A stretch of DNA of 64,000 bases from Clostridiales bacterium (lineage in GTDB: Bacteria > Bacillota > Clostridia > Christensenellales > Aristaeellaceae), in the NCBI GenBank assembly GCA_012837965.1, contig DUQF01000017.1:1-64000 (forward strand). Reading direction: 5' to 3'. The notes under the pieces were generated by a model. The model was given only the letters and a program-made list of their open reading frames with translations, did not search any database and had not been told where the DNA came from. This document shows positions 35,558-44,035 of the stretch, piece after piece. Numbering within the stretch: position 1 is the stretch's first letter; each line of letters starts with the position of its first letter. The translations under genes and the position numbers were made by a program.

Positions 35558-36218
35558 CAATCATAACCTCAATCAATTTACGCCAGCCGGCTTCCTCCAA
35601 GGCGCCCTGCTGTACATGGAGGATTTGGCCTTGGCTGTTAACAAACCAGGTGGTAGGAAAGGCCCGCACCGCAAGGCCTGATTCCTGCGAAAACATGGCG
35701 GAAGCTAAGATTTTTTCGGGCACAATGGAGGCATAAGTGACTTTTAAATCGGCAACCACCTTTTTGGCGGCATCAATGATCTCTTCGTTGCGCACGATGT
35801 TGCCGTTTTCATCGCCCTTGATGCCTTCAAAGAGTACGCCAACCAGTAAAAGGTCGTCCGCAAATTCTTGTTGCAGCTTTTCAAAGGCGGGCATTTCCAT
35901 CCGGCAGGGACCGCACCAGTCCGCCCAGACATTGAGCATGAGCACCCTGTCGCCCTGATTCGAAAAATCAAAGGGCTGGTTATCAAGGTCGGTGGTTTTA
36001 ATCTGTTGGAAAAGGTTGGCTGTTCCATCAACCTCCGGGGTGTCGGTGGCTTCCTCCGCCTCCTCAGGCTGCGGAGTATCGGTCGGTTGAAGTGTTTCCG
36101 TTGCCTGCGGGACTTCGGTCGCTTGGGGTTTCTTGGAGTCGGTCAGTTTAGTTGCCAGAAAAATGAATAAAAGAGCCAGCAAAATGAGAGCGATGATTCC
36201 AATGGTGGATTTTTTCAT
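35526..36218 (-). CDS. Membrane-anchored TlpA-type thioredoxin
   Basis: 230 residues. An N-terminal membrane anchor (about 5-24) is followed by an acidic Thr/Pro/Glu-rich linker (28-66), then a thioredoxin fold (about 70-230). The linker contains repeated ATE, QPTDTPQPEE and ATDTPE units. LMLNVWADWCGPCRMEMPAF holds the redox CxxC (C102, C105). FPTTWFVNSQGQI is the usual cis-Pro loop region. It acts outside the membrane as a thiol-disulfide oxidoreductase. The ATG overlaps the nucleoside phosphorylase stop by 4 bp. The small CXXC peptide gene starts inside its 3' end. Confidence 0.93.
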   Translation of the reverse strand: MKKSTIGIIALILLALLFIFLATKLTDSKKPQATEVPQATETLQPTDTPQPEEAEEATDTPEVDGTANLFQQIKTTDLDNQPFDFSNQGDRVLMLNVWADWCGPCRMEMPAFEKLQQEFADDLLLVGVLFEGIKGDENGNIVRNEEIIDAAKKVVADLKVTYASIVPEKILASAMFSQESGLAVRAFPTTWFVNSQGQILHVQQGALEEAGWRKLIEVMIDANKNPEKYR

Positions 36219-37540
36219 GGGTATATCTCCGTATTGTTTTTGGTAATACGCCCATAAATCAGCTTGGCTTTTGGCGGCTGCTCCTTACCTATCTTGACCG
36301 CGTCAAGGAGGGAAGACTGCGCCGACGCCGCTTTTTGTTCATCGTTGTGGTAGATGGTGGCAAGGGGGTCGCCCTTTCGTACCCTATCACCAATGCGCCT
36401 GTGCATTACAAGGCCTACCGAAAGGTCGAGAATATCGTCCTTTCGCGTACGCCCCGCGCCAAGTTGTCTTGCGGCTTCGCCGATTGCTTGAGCGTCTACG
36501 CTAAGAATATACCCATCCACAGGACAGAGTACCTCTTTGGTGTATTTAGCCTGCGGCAGCAGGCTTATATTATCGCAGACAGCGGGGTTACCGCCCTGTG
36601 CGGCAATCATTTCTTTAAATTTTTTTAATCCCCTGCCCTCATTCAGGGCGCTCACCAATTGATGATGTGCGTCTTCCTCGTCTTTGGCAAGGCCTGAAAG
36701 AATGAGCATTTGTTCGCCCAGGCGAAGGCTTACTTCAAGCAGCGGGCCTTCGGTGCGCCCTGCCAAAACGTCGATGGCGTCCTTGACTTCAAGGGCATTG
36801 CCCACATGGCTGCCAAGAGGCTCTTCCATGCCGGTAATAAAGGCGACAACTTCCCGGCCGATACCGGCACCGATACCCACCATGGTTTGGGCAAGCTCCA
36901 CGCAGTCATCCAAAGTTTTCATCATGGCGCCGGCGCCAAGCTTTACGTCAAGCACAATAGCCTCGGCCCCGCCGGCAATTTTCTTGGACATAATGCTGGA
37001 CGCAATCAGCGGAATTGAATCCACGGTGCTTGTTACATCCCGCAGGGCATACAAGCGCTTATCGGCAGGCACCAAGTCGCCCGTTTGGCCAACAACGCAG
37101 CAGCCAATCCGGCGGACATTGTCCATCATCTCTTCTTCAGAAAGTTCCACCCGCATACCCGGGATGCTTTCCATTTTATCGATAGTACCGCCCGTGTGGC
37201 CAAGGCCGCGCCCGCTCATTTTTACTACCCTGCCGCCGCAAGCCGCGACCAAGGGAACCAAAATGAGGGTGGTCGTGTCGCCAACGCCGCCGGTTGAGTG
37301 CTTATCAACCGCGACGCCGTCCACATCGGGGGACAAAATATCGCCGGTCTTGGCCATAGCTATGGTAAGGGCGGTCGTTTCCTCGATACTCATGCCGTTT
37401 AGCCTGATGGCCATCAAAAGCGCCGCCAGCTGATAATCCAAAGATTTAGAAGAGGCGGCTTGATTGGCAAAAAAGGCAATCTGCTCGGGACTGAGCTGTT
37501 TGCCCAGCTTTTTGGTTTCGATAATATCGATCAAATTCAT
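36215..37540 (-). CDS. pdp: Pyrimidine-nucleoside phosphorylase
   Basis: Splits uridine, deoxyuridine or thymidine with phosphate. 441 residues. Phosphate and base sites: VDKHSTGGVGDTTTLILVPLVAACG, KMSGRGLGHTGGTIDKMESIPG, ALRDVTSTVDSIPLIASSIMSKK and LDVKLGAGAMMKT. The aggaggc site is clear. It leads a long same-strand run and sits just after the 19-bp inverted-repeat element. A plus-strand 5'-nucleotidase diverges from it, so nucleotide scavenging may link the pair. Deciding between a broad Pdp and a narrow thymidine phosphorylase (DeoA) by sequence alone is not safe. Confidence 0.92.
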   Translation of the reverse strand: MNLIDIIETKKLGKQLSPEQIAFFANQAASSKSLDYQLAALLMAIRLNGMSIEETTALTIAMAKTGDILSPDVDGVAVDKHSTGGVGDTTTLILVPLVAACGGRVVKMSGRGLGHTGGTIDKMESIPGMRVELSEEEMMDNVRRIGCCVVGQTGDLVPADKRLYALRDVTSTVDSIPLIASSIMSKKIAGGAEAIVLDVKLGAGAMMKTLDDCVELAQTMVGIGAGIGREVVAFITGMEEPLGSHVGNALEVKDAIDVLAGRTEGPLLEVSLRLGEQMLILSGLAKDEEDAHHQLVSALNEGRGLKKFKEMIAAQGGNPAVCDNISLLPQAKYTKEVLCPVDGYILSVDAQAIGEAARQLGAGRTRKDDILDLSVGLVMHRRIGDRVRKGDPLATIYHNDEQKAASAQSSLLDAVKIGKEQPPKAKLIYGRITKNNTEIYP

Positions 37541-37562
37541 CGCTTGCCTCCTATGCCGTTCT

Positions 37563-37722
37563 TAATATTACATTGCCTTTAGAACAGCGATTTTATCGCA
37601 GCGAATTTTTTGGTTTGGCAAAGCCTTGTGAAAGAAGCATAGCGGCTCCTATGCCGATCAAGACAAAGCCAAAGAGGAAAAGACGCACGAGGAAACGCTG
37701 GCTTAAAGGCAATGTAATATTA
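37563..37722. repeat. 160-bp element with perfect 19-bp terminal inverted repeats
   Basis: The 19 bp at 37563-37581 (taatattacattgccttta) recur exactly as the reverse complement at 37704-37722, 122 bp apart. No clear target-site duplication flanks it beyond a shared 'ct'-like context. The outermost 8 bases (taatatta) are themselves palindromic. It lies between the promoter of the nucleoside phosphorylase gene and its ribosome site. Transcription would begin at or next to the distal arm and the two arms could fold together in the mRNA. A miniature inverted-repeat element or a leader structure are both possible. Confidence 0.7.
37593..37712 (-). CDS. Possible 39-residue membrane peptide
   Basis: Opens with TTG at 37712, which lies inside the distal inverted repeat, with gggaag 10 nt upstream. 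It reads a basic start (PLSQRFLVR), a hydrophobic helix LFLFGFVLIGIGAAMLLSQ and a basic tail ending KNSLR. It lies directly downstream of a promoter and 53 bp before the nucleoside phosphorylase gene. The composition looks like a genuine membrane peptide, but the rare start and lack of a recognised family keep confidence low. Confidence 0.35.
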   Translation of the reverse strand: MPLSQRFLVRLFLFGFVLIGIGAAMLLSQGFAKPKNSLR

Positions 37723-37729
37723 CTTCCCA

Positions 37730-37758
37730 AGTATACCATAAAGAAAGTATTTGGTAAA
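37730..37758 (-). promoter_or_regulatory. Promoter ahead of the nucleoside phosphorylase operon
   Basis: Minus strand: -35 TTTACC (37758-37753), a 17-bp spacer and -10 TATACT (37735-37730). Transcription would begin near 37724, directly beside the distal 19-bp repeat. It is the only good promoter I see ahead of the same-strand run that extends to about 21.25 kb. Confidence 0.55.
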
Positions 37759-37859
37759 GGTTTTGTAACAAAAAAGCCCCCGACACAGCGAGTGCCACTA
37801 CAAACACATATTTTTCAAAACAGGGATGATTTTTTAATAAACGTCAAACAAAAAACTTC

Positions 37860-37954
37860 TATAATTAAGTCGTCAAGCCCAATGGCGGAAACCACATGTT
37901 TGTCCGCTTGCTTTAATATTTTCTGCTAAAAAGCAAGAGAAAGTCTGTGGTTTC
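37860..37954 (+). promoter_or_regulatory. Probable -10 box and structured leader ahead of the 5'-nucleotidase gene
   Basis: A TATAAT at 37860-37865 has no good -35 partner. The leader then holds nested perfect inverted repeats: an outer 9-bp stem (37888-37896 with 37946-37954, GAAACCACA/TGTGGTTTC) and an inner 8-bp stem (37907-37914 with 37930-37937). The aaaaggagg ribosome site follows 6-8 nt after the outer stem. No T-run follows, so it is not a plain terminator. I do not recognise a known riboswitch class. Confidence 0.5.
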
Positions 37955-37978
37955 AATAAGAAAAGGAGGTCTAAATCC

Positions 37979-39931
37979 ATGAAACAACGAATCCTGTCTG
38001 TTTTACTGATGCTTTCCATACTCGTACTCTGTCTACCCGCTATGGCAACAGATGTGAGCGCCTATACCGGTGACCTCGTTTTGATGCTTACCAATGATCT
38101 TCACTCCAACCTTGGTCCTTCAAAAATCATGGACGACAACGGAAAGACTGTTGTCATCGGTGGAGCGGCCCGCTTGGCTGCAGCTTTAACGCAGGAGCGC
38201 AACAAGGCTGAGGGCAAGGTGCTCACACTTGATGGCGGCGACTATTCCCAAGGTACTCCCTATCAAGATGGCTACCAGCAAGGCTGGGAGCTCTTAGGCA
38301 TGGCGGCGCTGGGTGTTGATTACGTCACCCTTGGCAACCATGAATTTGACGTGGGTGACCAAGCCATCGAAAACTCCTATGTGAACGCACGCTCCAACGC
38401 CGAAAAATATGGTGTAAATAATCCGTTGCCTCAACCAATCATATCCAATATCTTTATCAAGTACGATGAAAACGGCAACGTTATAGAATACACTGATGCT
38501 TCCATCGTGCCTGACGACCTTGGCGCCAACGCTTTTGCCTCCGGTGAATTTGCTGAAACAGGCGCCGTCAACTATGTTGTGACCGAAGTGAACGATATCA
38601 AAGTTGGTCTGTTCGGCTTAATAGGCGCCAGCGCCTACGGCTATTGCAAAAATTCCGACCTGACTCGTTTAGAGTGTGTGCCTGTAGCTAATACCTACGC
38701 TAAATTCCTTAAAGAAGAAAAGGGCTGTGATATTGTTATCTGCATCAGCCACTGCGGCAACAGTGAAGACAAGGCGATTGCTGAGGGAAGCGAAGGCTAC
38801 TTGGATGTCATCCAAAGCGCTCATAGCCATACACTGTACACAGAACCTATCACCGTCAACGGCGTCATTATCACTTCCGCCGGTTGTTATGCCCAGCGTT
38901 TGGGCGTACTAAGCCTCAAAAAGGGCAATAGCGGTTGGGAATGGGTAAAGGACGAAACGCGTGTTATCAACCTGACTGACACCTATGTACATAACGCCGA
39001 TGCCGATACGCCCGAAGCAAAAGCCTATGCCAAGCTTGATGCGCTGGTCAAACAGTTTGATGCCGAACTCACCGCTGATAACGGCTACTTTTCCAAACTC
39101 GGCCTTCAAGGTATAAATGGCAACACTGTATTGCTGAATGTTCCCCAAGCCATGCCCTATGTTCAAAAAGTGGACGGGAAAGCCTATGGTTATACTTACG
39201 TGCAGTCGCCCCTAACCGCCTTTATCGGCGATTCCTTTAATTACGCAGGCGACTCTGACGTATCCTTTTTCTTTGGCGGTTATGTGCGTTCTTCCGTCTT
39301 CGAAGGCGAATTTACCGTATCCGACGCTTTCAACATCCAGTCCACCGGCGAATCCGCTATCGACCGTAGCGCCGGCTCCAGTCTAATTGTCGCCCCGCTT
39401 TCCGGTCTGCAGCTGAAGGGTATTTGCATTTTTGATGCTATGTGTTCCCGCGTGGCAGCCGATGGCGCTATTTTGTACGGCGGCGCAGGGACGCTTCACA
39501 CTGCCGGTATGCGTTATGGTTACACGATAACGGATGGGAAACTCGGCTGTGACACCGACTCCATTGAAATCTTTAGCAAAGAAAAACAGGTGTGGGAACC
39601 TCTAAATCCAGACAAAGCCTATCTATGCTCCTTTACCTTTGAATCCTCACAAAACTTGGTTTCCTATATGCCCAAGCTGGTTGAAGTGCCTTTTGCGCCC
39701 TATGATGAGGCTACCGGCACCTATGCCGCCGTACCCGCCGACAATACCTCTGAAGAATATTACGCTTTCTGGGCCCCTTATGCCAAAGGCGTAGGAGTGC
39801 TAAAAGGTACTGAAACCGAACTAAAAAGCTGGACAGCTATGTATTACTACGCACAAACCATGGATGGTCAGATGAGCGACATGTATTTGCCCGAAAATGT
39901 TATTCAAACTCGTTATCCTGCGACAAAATAA
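37979..39931 (+). CDS. Secreted 5'-nucleotidase / 2',3'-cyclic phosphodiesterase family protein
   Basis: 650 residues. The signal peptide MKQRILSVLLMLSILVLCLPAMA comes before a calcineurin-like metal domain: TNDLHSNLG (D40, H42), LDGGDYSQG (D88), LGNHEFDVG (N120, H121), CISHCGNSEDK and SAHSHTLYTE. A C-terminal 5'-nucleotidase domain binds the nucleotide (from about residue 380; GDSFNYAGDSDVSFFFGG, FNIQSTGESAIDRS). It dephosphorylates external nucleotides so that nucleosides can be taken up. No LPxTG or repeat anchor is seen. It is a single plus-strand gene, divergent from the nucleoside phosphorylase operon, which fits a scavenging role. The ribosome site aaaaggagg is strong. Confidence 0.9.
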   Translation: MKQRILSVLLMLSILVLCLPAMATDVSAYTGDLVLMLTNDLHSNLGPSKIMDDNGKTVVIGGAARLAAALTQERNKAEGKVLTLDGGDYSQGTPYQDGYQQGWELLGMAALGVDYVTLGNHEFDVGDQAIENSYVNARSNAEKYGVNNPLPQPIISNIFIKYDENGNVIEYTDASIVPDDLGANAFASGEFAETGAVNYVVTEVNDIKVGLFGLIGASAYGYCKNSDLTRLECVPVANTYAKFLKEEKGCDIVICISHCGNSEDKAIAEGSEGYLDVIQSAHSHTLYTEPITVNGVIITSAGCYAQRLGVLSLKKGNSGWEWVKDETRVINLTDTYVHNADADTPEAKAYAKLDALVKQFDAELTADNGYFSKLGLQGINGNTVLLNVPQAMPYVQKVDGKAYGYTYVQSPLTAFIGDSFNYAGDSDVSFFFGGYVRSSVFEGEFTVSDAFNIQSTGESAIDRSAGSSLIVAPLSGLQLKGICIFDAMCSRVAADGAILYGGAGTLHTAGMRYGYTITDGKLGCDTDSIEIFSKEKQVWEPLNPDKAYLCSFTFESSQNLVSYMPKLVEVPFAPYDEATGTYAAVPADNTSEEYYAFWAPYAKGVGVLKGTETELKSWTAMYYYAQTMDGQMSDMYLPENVIQTRYPATK

Positions 39932-40042
39932 ATAGTCTGTCCGCCATTGCACAAACTAATCGATTTTTAATTTGCTGTGCGGTTTGCGTAAACAGGGACG
40001 TAAAGACAAAACAGCTTTAAAAAAGTTCTTAAACAAACAAAG

Positions 40043-40080
40043 AACCTCGTTTTTGCTCATTTGCAAAACGAGGTTTTTTA
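40043..40080. terminator. Bidirectional intrinsic terminator
   Basis: An 11-bp stem (40043-40053 with 40065-40075) rich in CCTCG/CGAGG is followed by T6 on the plus strand. On the minus strand the run of A before it supplies a weaker U-tract. It separates the convergent 5'-nucleotidase and ksgA ends. Confidence 0.8.
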
Positions 40081-40085
40081 GTGGC

Positions 40086-40931
40086 TCATTGCTTTTCTTC
40101 TATTAATGTGTACAACCGCCTAAAAGTATCAACATCCACCTCTTCCGCCCTGACAGTGGGCGGCAAATCAAGATTTTGGAAAATATCCATCCAAGTTTCC
40201 CTGGGCAGGCTTTTGTAAGATTGTAAGTTGTTATACAAGGTCTTTCTTTTTTGCAAAAAACATTGCCGGATGAATTTTATCAATTTTTGCCTATCTTCGT
40301 AAGCCATCAGATTTTCGTAAAAGGGAATGTGTAAAAACACACTATCCACCTTGGGGGGCGGCGAAAAAAGCCGGGCCGGTACTTCCTTGGCCACCTCCGG
40401 CTCCCCGTGCAGGCGGACAAGCGCCCCGAGCGGACCAAAGAGGCTGGTGCCTCTATCTGCGCAAATGCGCTCTCCCGCCTCCTTTTGCACCATAACGCTG
40501 ACCGACTTTAGAGGTGTTTGCATGGAAAAAAATCTTTCCATCAGCGGTGTTGTCAGGTGGTAAGGCAGGTTGCCTACAATGCGTATGTTTTGATAAGGGG
40601 ACAAGATTTCATCCAAATCAAGCGTCAAAGCATCCCCTTGAATGATGCTGACGTTTTCATGCCCCTCTAACTTGATTTTAAGATAGGGGAGCAAATCGCC
40701 ATCCAGCTCAACGCAAATAAGTTTTCCTGCCCGCTTTGCTATCGGCAGGCTAAGGCCGCCAGGCCCCGCGCCGATTTCAAGCACGCAATCGTCGCTTGAC
40801 GCTTGCGTCAGTTCGGCCAACTCATCCAGCAAATGCTCATCGGTTAAAAAGTTTTGCCCGAGCGCTTTTTTAGCGGGCGGTATAGTGCCTTTTCGGCGCT
40901 TTTTTCGTGCTTTCAGGTAGGATTTTTTCAA
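40086..40931 (-). CDS. rsmA (ksgA): 16S rRNA dimethyladenosine transferase
   Basis: Dimethylates two adjacent adenosines near the 3' end of 16S rRNA. 281 residues. TTG start at 40931 overlapping the rpe stop (TTGA) with ggaag upstream. KKALGQNFLTDEHLLDEL, LEIGAGPGGLS (SAM loop), VELDGDLLPYL and the catalytic IVGNLPYHLTTPL (NLPY) identify it. Its basic N-terminal extension (KKSYLKARKKRRKG) is a little longer than usual. It is the last gene of the gmk-to-ksgA operon, ending just before the terminator. Confidence 0.95.
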   Translation of the reverse strand: MKKSYLKARKKRRKGTIPPAKKALGQNFLTDEHLLDELAELTQASSDDCVLEIGAGPGGLSLPIAKRAGKLICVELDGDLLPYLKIKLEGHENVSIIQGDALTLDLDEILSPYQNIRIVGNLPYHLTTPLMERFFSMQTPLKSVSVMVQKEAGERICADRGTSLFGPLGALVRLHGEPEVAKEVPARLFSPPPKVDSVFLHIPFYENLMAYEDRQKLIKFIRQCFLQKRKTLYNNLQSYKSLPRETWMDIFQNLDLPPTVRAEEVDVDTFRRLYTLIEEKQ

Positions 40932-41578
40932 CTAATCTTCCTTGCTTCTTCAATAACCAAGGCGGGATTTGGCGAACCGAAAAGGCCCGTTCCCATTATC
41001 AGGCGTTCACCTCCTTTTCGTATAACCAGTCCCATGGTTTCCTGGTTAATGCCGCCATCCACCGAAAGAAGGCCTTTGTAGCCATGTTCGCGCAGGTAGA
41101 CTAACTTGTCCAGCGTTTCAGGAATAATTTTTTGCCCGCCAAGACCCGGCTCAACGCTCATGATCATAATCAAATCGCAAAGCGGAAGATAGGGAAGCAA
41201 CTCTTCGGCGCTTGTTTTAGGGCGTAACGATAGGCCGGCCTTCAAACCCCTTTCTCTGATATAACGAAGCATGCCTTCAACATCTCCTGCCACCTCCACA
41301 TGGATGGTGAGTTCGTCGGCGCCCGCTTCGATAAAATCATCGATGTGATCTTCCGGGTAGCTCATCATCAGGTGCACATCATGAACAATGTTGGGAAAAC
41401 CCTTTTTCAGCGCCTTCACCATCCCCCGCCCGTATGTAACGTTGGGGACAAAATGCCCGTCCATGATGTCGACGTGCAAAAGGTCGGCGCCAAATTCCAG
41501 CATCATTTTTACTTCCCGGCCGATGTGCAGGGGGTCGGCAGCCAATACCGAGGGGGCAATTTGCAAACGATTAGTCAT
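40928..41578 (-). CDS. rpe: Ribulose-phosphate 3-epimerase
   Basis: Interconverts ribulose 5-phosphate and xylulose 5-phosphate, pentose phosphate pathway. 216 residues. Motifs: APSVLAADPLHIGREVKMML, LLHVDIMDGHFVPN, HDVHLMMSYPEDHI, MSVEPGLGGQKI and LSVDGGINQET, with the two catalytic Asp and metal His/Asp of the TIM barrel in these stretches. It overlaps rsgA by 8 bp and ksgA by 4 bp. The order rsgA-rpe after prkC is common in Firmicutes. Confidence 0.96.
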   Translation of the reverse strand: MTNRLQIAPSVLAADPLHIGREVKMMLEFGADLLHVDIMDGHFVPNVTYGRGMVKALKKGFPNIVHDVHLMMSYPEDHIDDFIEAGADELTIHVEVAGDVEGMLRYIRERGLKAGLSLRPKTSAEELLPYLPLCDLIMIMSVEPGLGGQKIIPETLDKLVYLREHGYKGLLSVDGGINQETMGLVIRKGGERLIMGTGLFGSPNPALVIEEARKIS

Positions 41579-42437
41579 AACGTTTCCTCCATTTTTCTTT
41601 CAATTCATTTAAAAGGATCTGATAGTTTTGCAAGCGTTCTTTGGAAATTTCACCGAACTCCGCCGCCTCAATGACCCGGCAGTCGGGCTCAGTGTCGTGG
41701 TAGCAAGGGTTAAACTTGCACATACCCAAATATGGCGTAAAGTCAGGATAATGCCCGCTTAGTTCTTCTGGCGGAATGACAGGCAAATCCAACAGGGAAA
41801 AACCGGCGGTGTCTACTAATTCAAGGTCTCGATAGTATAAAAGGGTTGTGTGGCGGGTGGTTTGCTTACCCCTGTCGGTCTTTTTAGACAGGGGACCCGT
41901 TTCAAGGTCTTCGCCGGTAAGCCTTGAAAGAATAGAGCTTTTGCCCACCCCTGACTGTCCCGCAAGGCAGCACAGCCCACCTGAGAGCGCCTCTTCTAAT
42001 TTTTCAAAGCCTTCCCCCGTCAGGGCGCTAACGCCCAGCACCTTCAGCGGCGTTGCCCTATACAGTTTCTCCGCCCTTTTTAAGGTATCAGAAGCCATGT
42101 CTTGCTTGTTTACAATCAATAACGGCTCGATTCCCTCACGGTGACTGATAATCAGCAGCTTTTCTACCAGCATCCAATCAGGTTCAGGCAGCGCCGCCAC
42201 CACCAGCGCGATCTTTTTCACATTGGCAACGGGTGGTCGCCTTAGGAAGGAGGTTCTGGGCAAAATTTCTTCCAGCCAACCGTGCTTTTCCCCTTTGCCG
42301 GGGGTAAAAATTACCCGGTCGCCCGTTAAGGGCCGCCCTTGGCGGCGCAGCTTTTTTTGCGCCCTGAGGGTATACAGCCGCCCATCGCTGCGGACAGTAT
42401 AAAAACCGCCCCGACCTTCAACCACTGTTCCCGTCAT
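41571..42437 (-). CDS. rsgA: Small-subunit ribosome GTPase RsgA
   Basis: Circularly permuted GTPase that helps late 30S assembly. 288 residues. It starts with an OB-fold, then the GTPase motifs come in permuted order: G4 LLIVNKQD, G5 region, G1 GQSGVGKSSI and G3 DTAGF. A C-terminal zinc module CKFNPCYHDTEPDCRV (Cys, His, Cys) follows. It overlaps prkC by 4 bp, the usual kinase-RsgA-epimerase order. Confidence 0.96.
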   Translation of the reverse strand: MTGTVVEGRGGFYTVRSDGRLYTLRAQKKLRRQGRPLTGDRVIFTPGKGEKHGWLEEILPRTSFLRRPPVANVKKIALVVAALPEPDWMLVEKLLIISHREGIEPLLIVNKQDMASDTLKRAEKLYRATPLKVLGVSALTGEGFEKLEEALSGGLCCLAGQSGVGKSSILSRLTGEDLETGPLSKKTDRGKQTTRHTTLLYYRDLELVDTAGFSLLDLPVIPPEELSGHYPDFTPYLGMCKFNPCYHDTEPDCRVIEAAEFGEISKERLQNYQILLNELKEKWRKRYD

Positions 42438-44035
42438 GGGGAAAACTCCGTCTTGGTTTCTACGTATACCGCCAAAACAACCTCTGTGTCTTCACCGCCC
42501 GGCATAAACACGGAACCCGCTTCAGGGCTTTGAACTTCTACTTTTTCAAAAAGTGTTTGGTCTTTGGTTTCCACTTCGTCCACCCGTATTTTTTCGATAG
42601 GCAGGCCGCATAATTGCAAAAGACGTATGGCATCCTGCCGGTTTTCTCCTTGCACATCGGGCATGGTCATCTGCCCGCCTGACAGGGTCACCTGCACAAT
42701 TTCGCCCTGGGACAGGTTCCATTCGGCCGGCGGGTTTTGCGACAGTACCGTACCGATGGGGGTGATATCCATCTTGGTTTCTTCAACCAGCATGTGCAGG
42801 CCATAGGTCCGTAACAAGGCTTCCGCCTCTACTTGGGACAGGCCAATCAAATAGGGCACCACCTTTTCTTTCGGGCCTGTAGAAATGGTGACCAAAATGG
42901 TTTCGCCCTTCTTGAGGCTATACCCGTGGTCGTAAGATTGAAGCGCCACCGTGCCCGCCTTCTGGTTAGACGACTGGTAAATGAATTTCACCTTCAGATA
43001 ACTCTTTTCTGCAAGGCGGCGGGCATTTTCTTCCGTTTCGCCAAGGAGGTATGGGACGGTTGTGTGGTTGACAACACGGCGGATAATAGCCCGCCCGCCA
43101 AAAAACAGCACTAAGATAGTGAACGCTGCCGTCACGCCCACTATAATATGGTGGCGCACATGCCTTGAAATATTGCGACGTGACTTCTTTTCTATCTTGT
43201 CCTCTTTGCGCTTTTGCGATTGAATCCTTGCCTCAATCAATGCGTTTGCCATTTCTTCCGCGCTGTGATAGCGGTCTTCCGGGTTTTTGTTCAGCGCGCG
43301 CATGACCACCCGGTCGATGGCAGGGGGGACATCGGGACTGAACAGACGAACGGACTTTGGCATCTCGTCCAAGTGCTTGCGGGCGATTTCATCTACCTGT
43401 TCCCCGTCAAAAGGCAAAACGCCGGTAAGCATTTCATAAAACACAACACCCGCCGAATATATATCGCTCTGCTCGCTGCCGCCTTCGCCCCGTGCCCGCT
43501 CCGGCGAAAAATAATGCACCGAACCCAGCACCAATTTTTCTTTGTCATTTTCTTCCCTGGTATTGGTCATACGGGCGATGCCAAAGTCCGCCACCTTGAT
43601 ATGCCCTTCGCCAACCAGTACGTTTTGCGACTTGATGTCCCTGTGGATGATATGGTTTTTATGCGCATGGTCAAGGGCGGCAAGAATACGCAGCATCACT
43701 TCAACGGCTGTGTGTACATCCAGTTTTCCCTTGTCAAAAATCAGGTCTTTGAGCGTTGCTCCGTGGACATACTCAATAACGATATAGGGATCATCGCTCT
43801 CTTCTCCCACGTCTATGAGGTTGACGATATTATGATGGCTCATCTTTTTGGCCGCCAAGGCCTCCCGTTTGAAAGATTCCCTTATTTGCTGGTTGTCGTG
43901 AAATTTTTCTCGCAAAAACTTGACGGCCACAATATGGTCGGTACGGGTATCCTGCGCCTTATACACCACCGCCATACCGCCTTCGCCGATCTTTTCCAGC
44001 ACCTTATAGCGCCCGTCCAGCAGCTTGCCGATCAT
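42434..44035 (-). CDS. prkC: PASTA-domain Ser/Thr protein kinase
   Basis: 533 residues. The cytoplasmic kinase (1 to about 265) has GEGGMAVVYKA (17-27), VAVKFL (K39), HRDIKSQNV and DFGIARM. A basic juxtamembrane stretch (SQKRKEDKIEKKSRRN) leads to a membrane segment (about 290-312). Three extracellular PASTA units (VPYLLGETEENARRL, VPYLIGLSQVEAEALL, MPDVQGENRQDAIRLL) bind muropeptides or lipid II in relatives. The kinase regulates growth, wall synthesis and dormancy exit. It overlaps its phosphatase prpC by 4 bp. Confidence 0.96.
   Translation of the reverse strand: MIGKLLDGRYKVLEKIGEGGMAVVYKAQDTRTDHIVAVKFLREKFHDNQQIRESFKREALAAKKMSHHNIVNLIDVGEESDDPYIVIEYVHGATLKDLIFDKGKLDVHTAVEVMLRILAALDHAHKNHIIHRDIKSQNVLVGEGHIKVADFGIARMTNTREENDKEKLVLGSVHYFSPERARGEGGSEQSDIYSAGVVFYEMLTGVLPFDGEQVDEIARKHLDEMPKSVRLFSPDVPPAIDRVVMRALNKNPEDRYHSAEEMANALIEARIQSQKRKEDKIEKKSRRNISRHVRHHIIVGVTAAFTILVLFFGGRAIIRRVVNHTTVPYLLGETEENARRLAEKSYLKVKFIYQSSNQKAGTVALQSYDHGYSLKKGETILVTISTGPKEKVVPYLIGLSQVEAEALLRTYGLHMLVEETKMDITPIGTVLSQNPPAEWNLSQGEIVQVTLSGGQMTMPDVQGENRQDAIRLLQLCGLPIEKIRVDEVETKDQTLFEKVEVQSPEAGSVFMPGGEDTEVVLAVYVETKTEFSP

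Noticed and set aside
37573-37929. Plus-strand frame of 118 codons ahead of the 5'-nucleotidase gene
   Set aside because: Lys/Arg-rich, no ribosome site or domain, and crosses the minus-strand promoter and inverted repeat.
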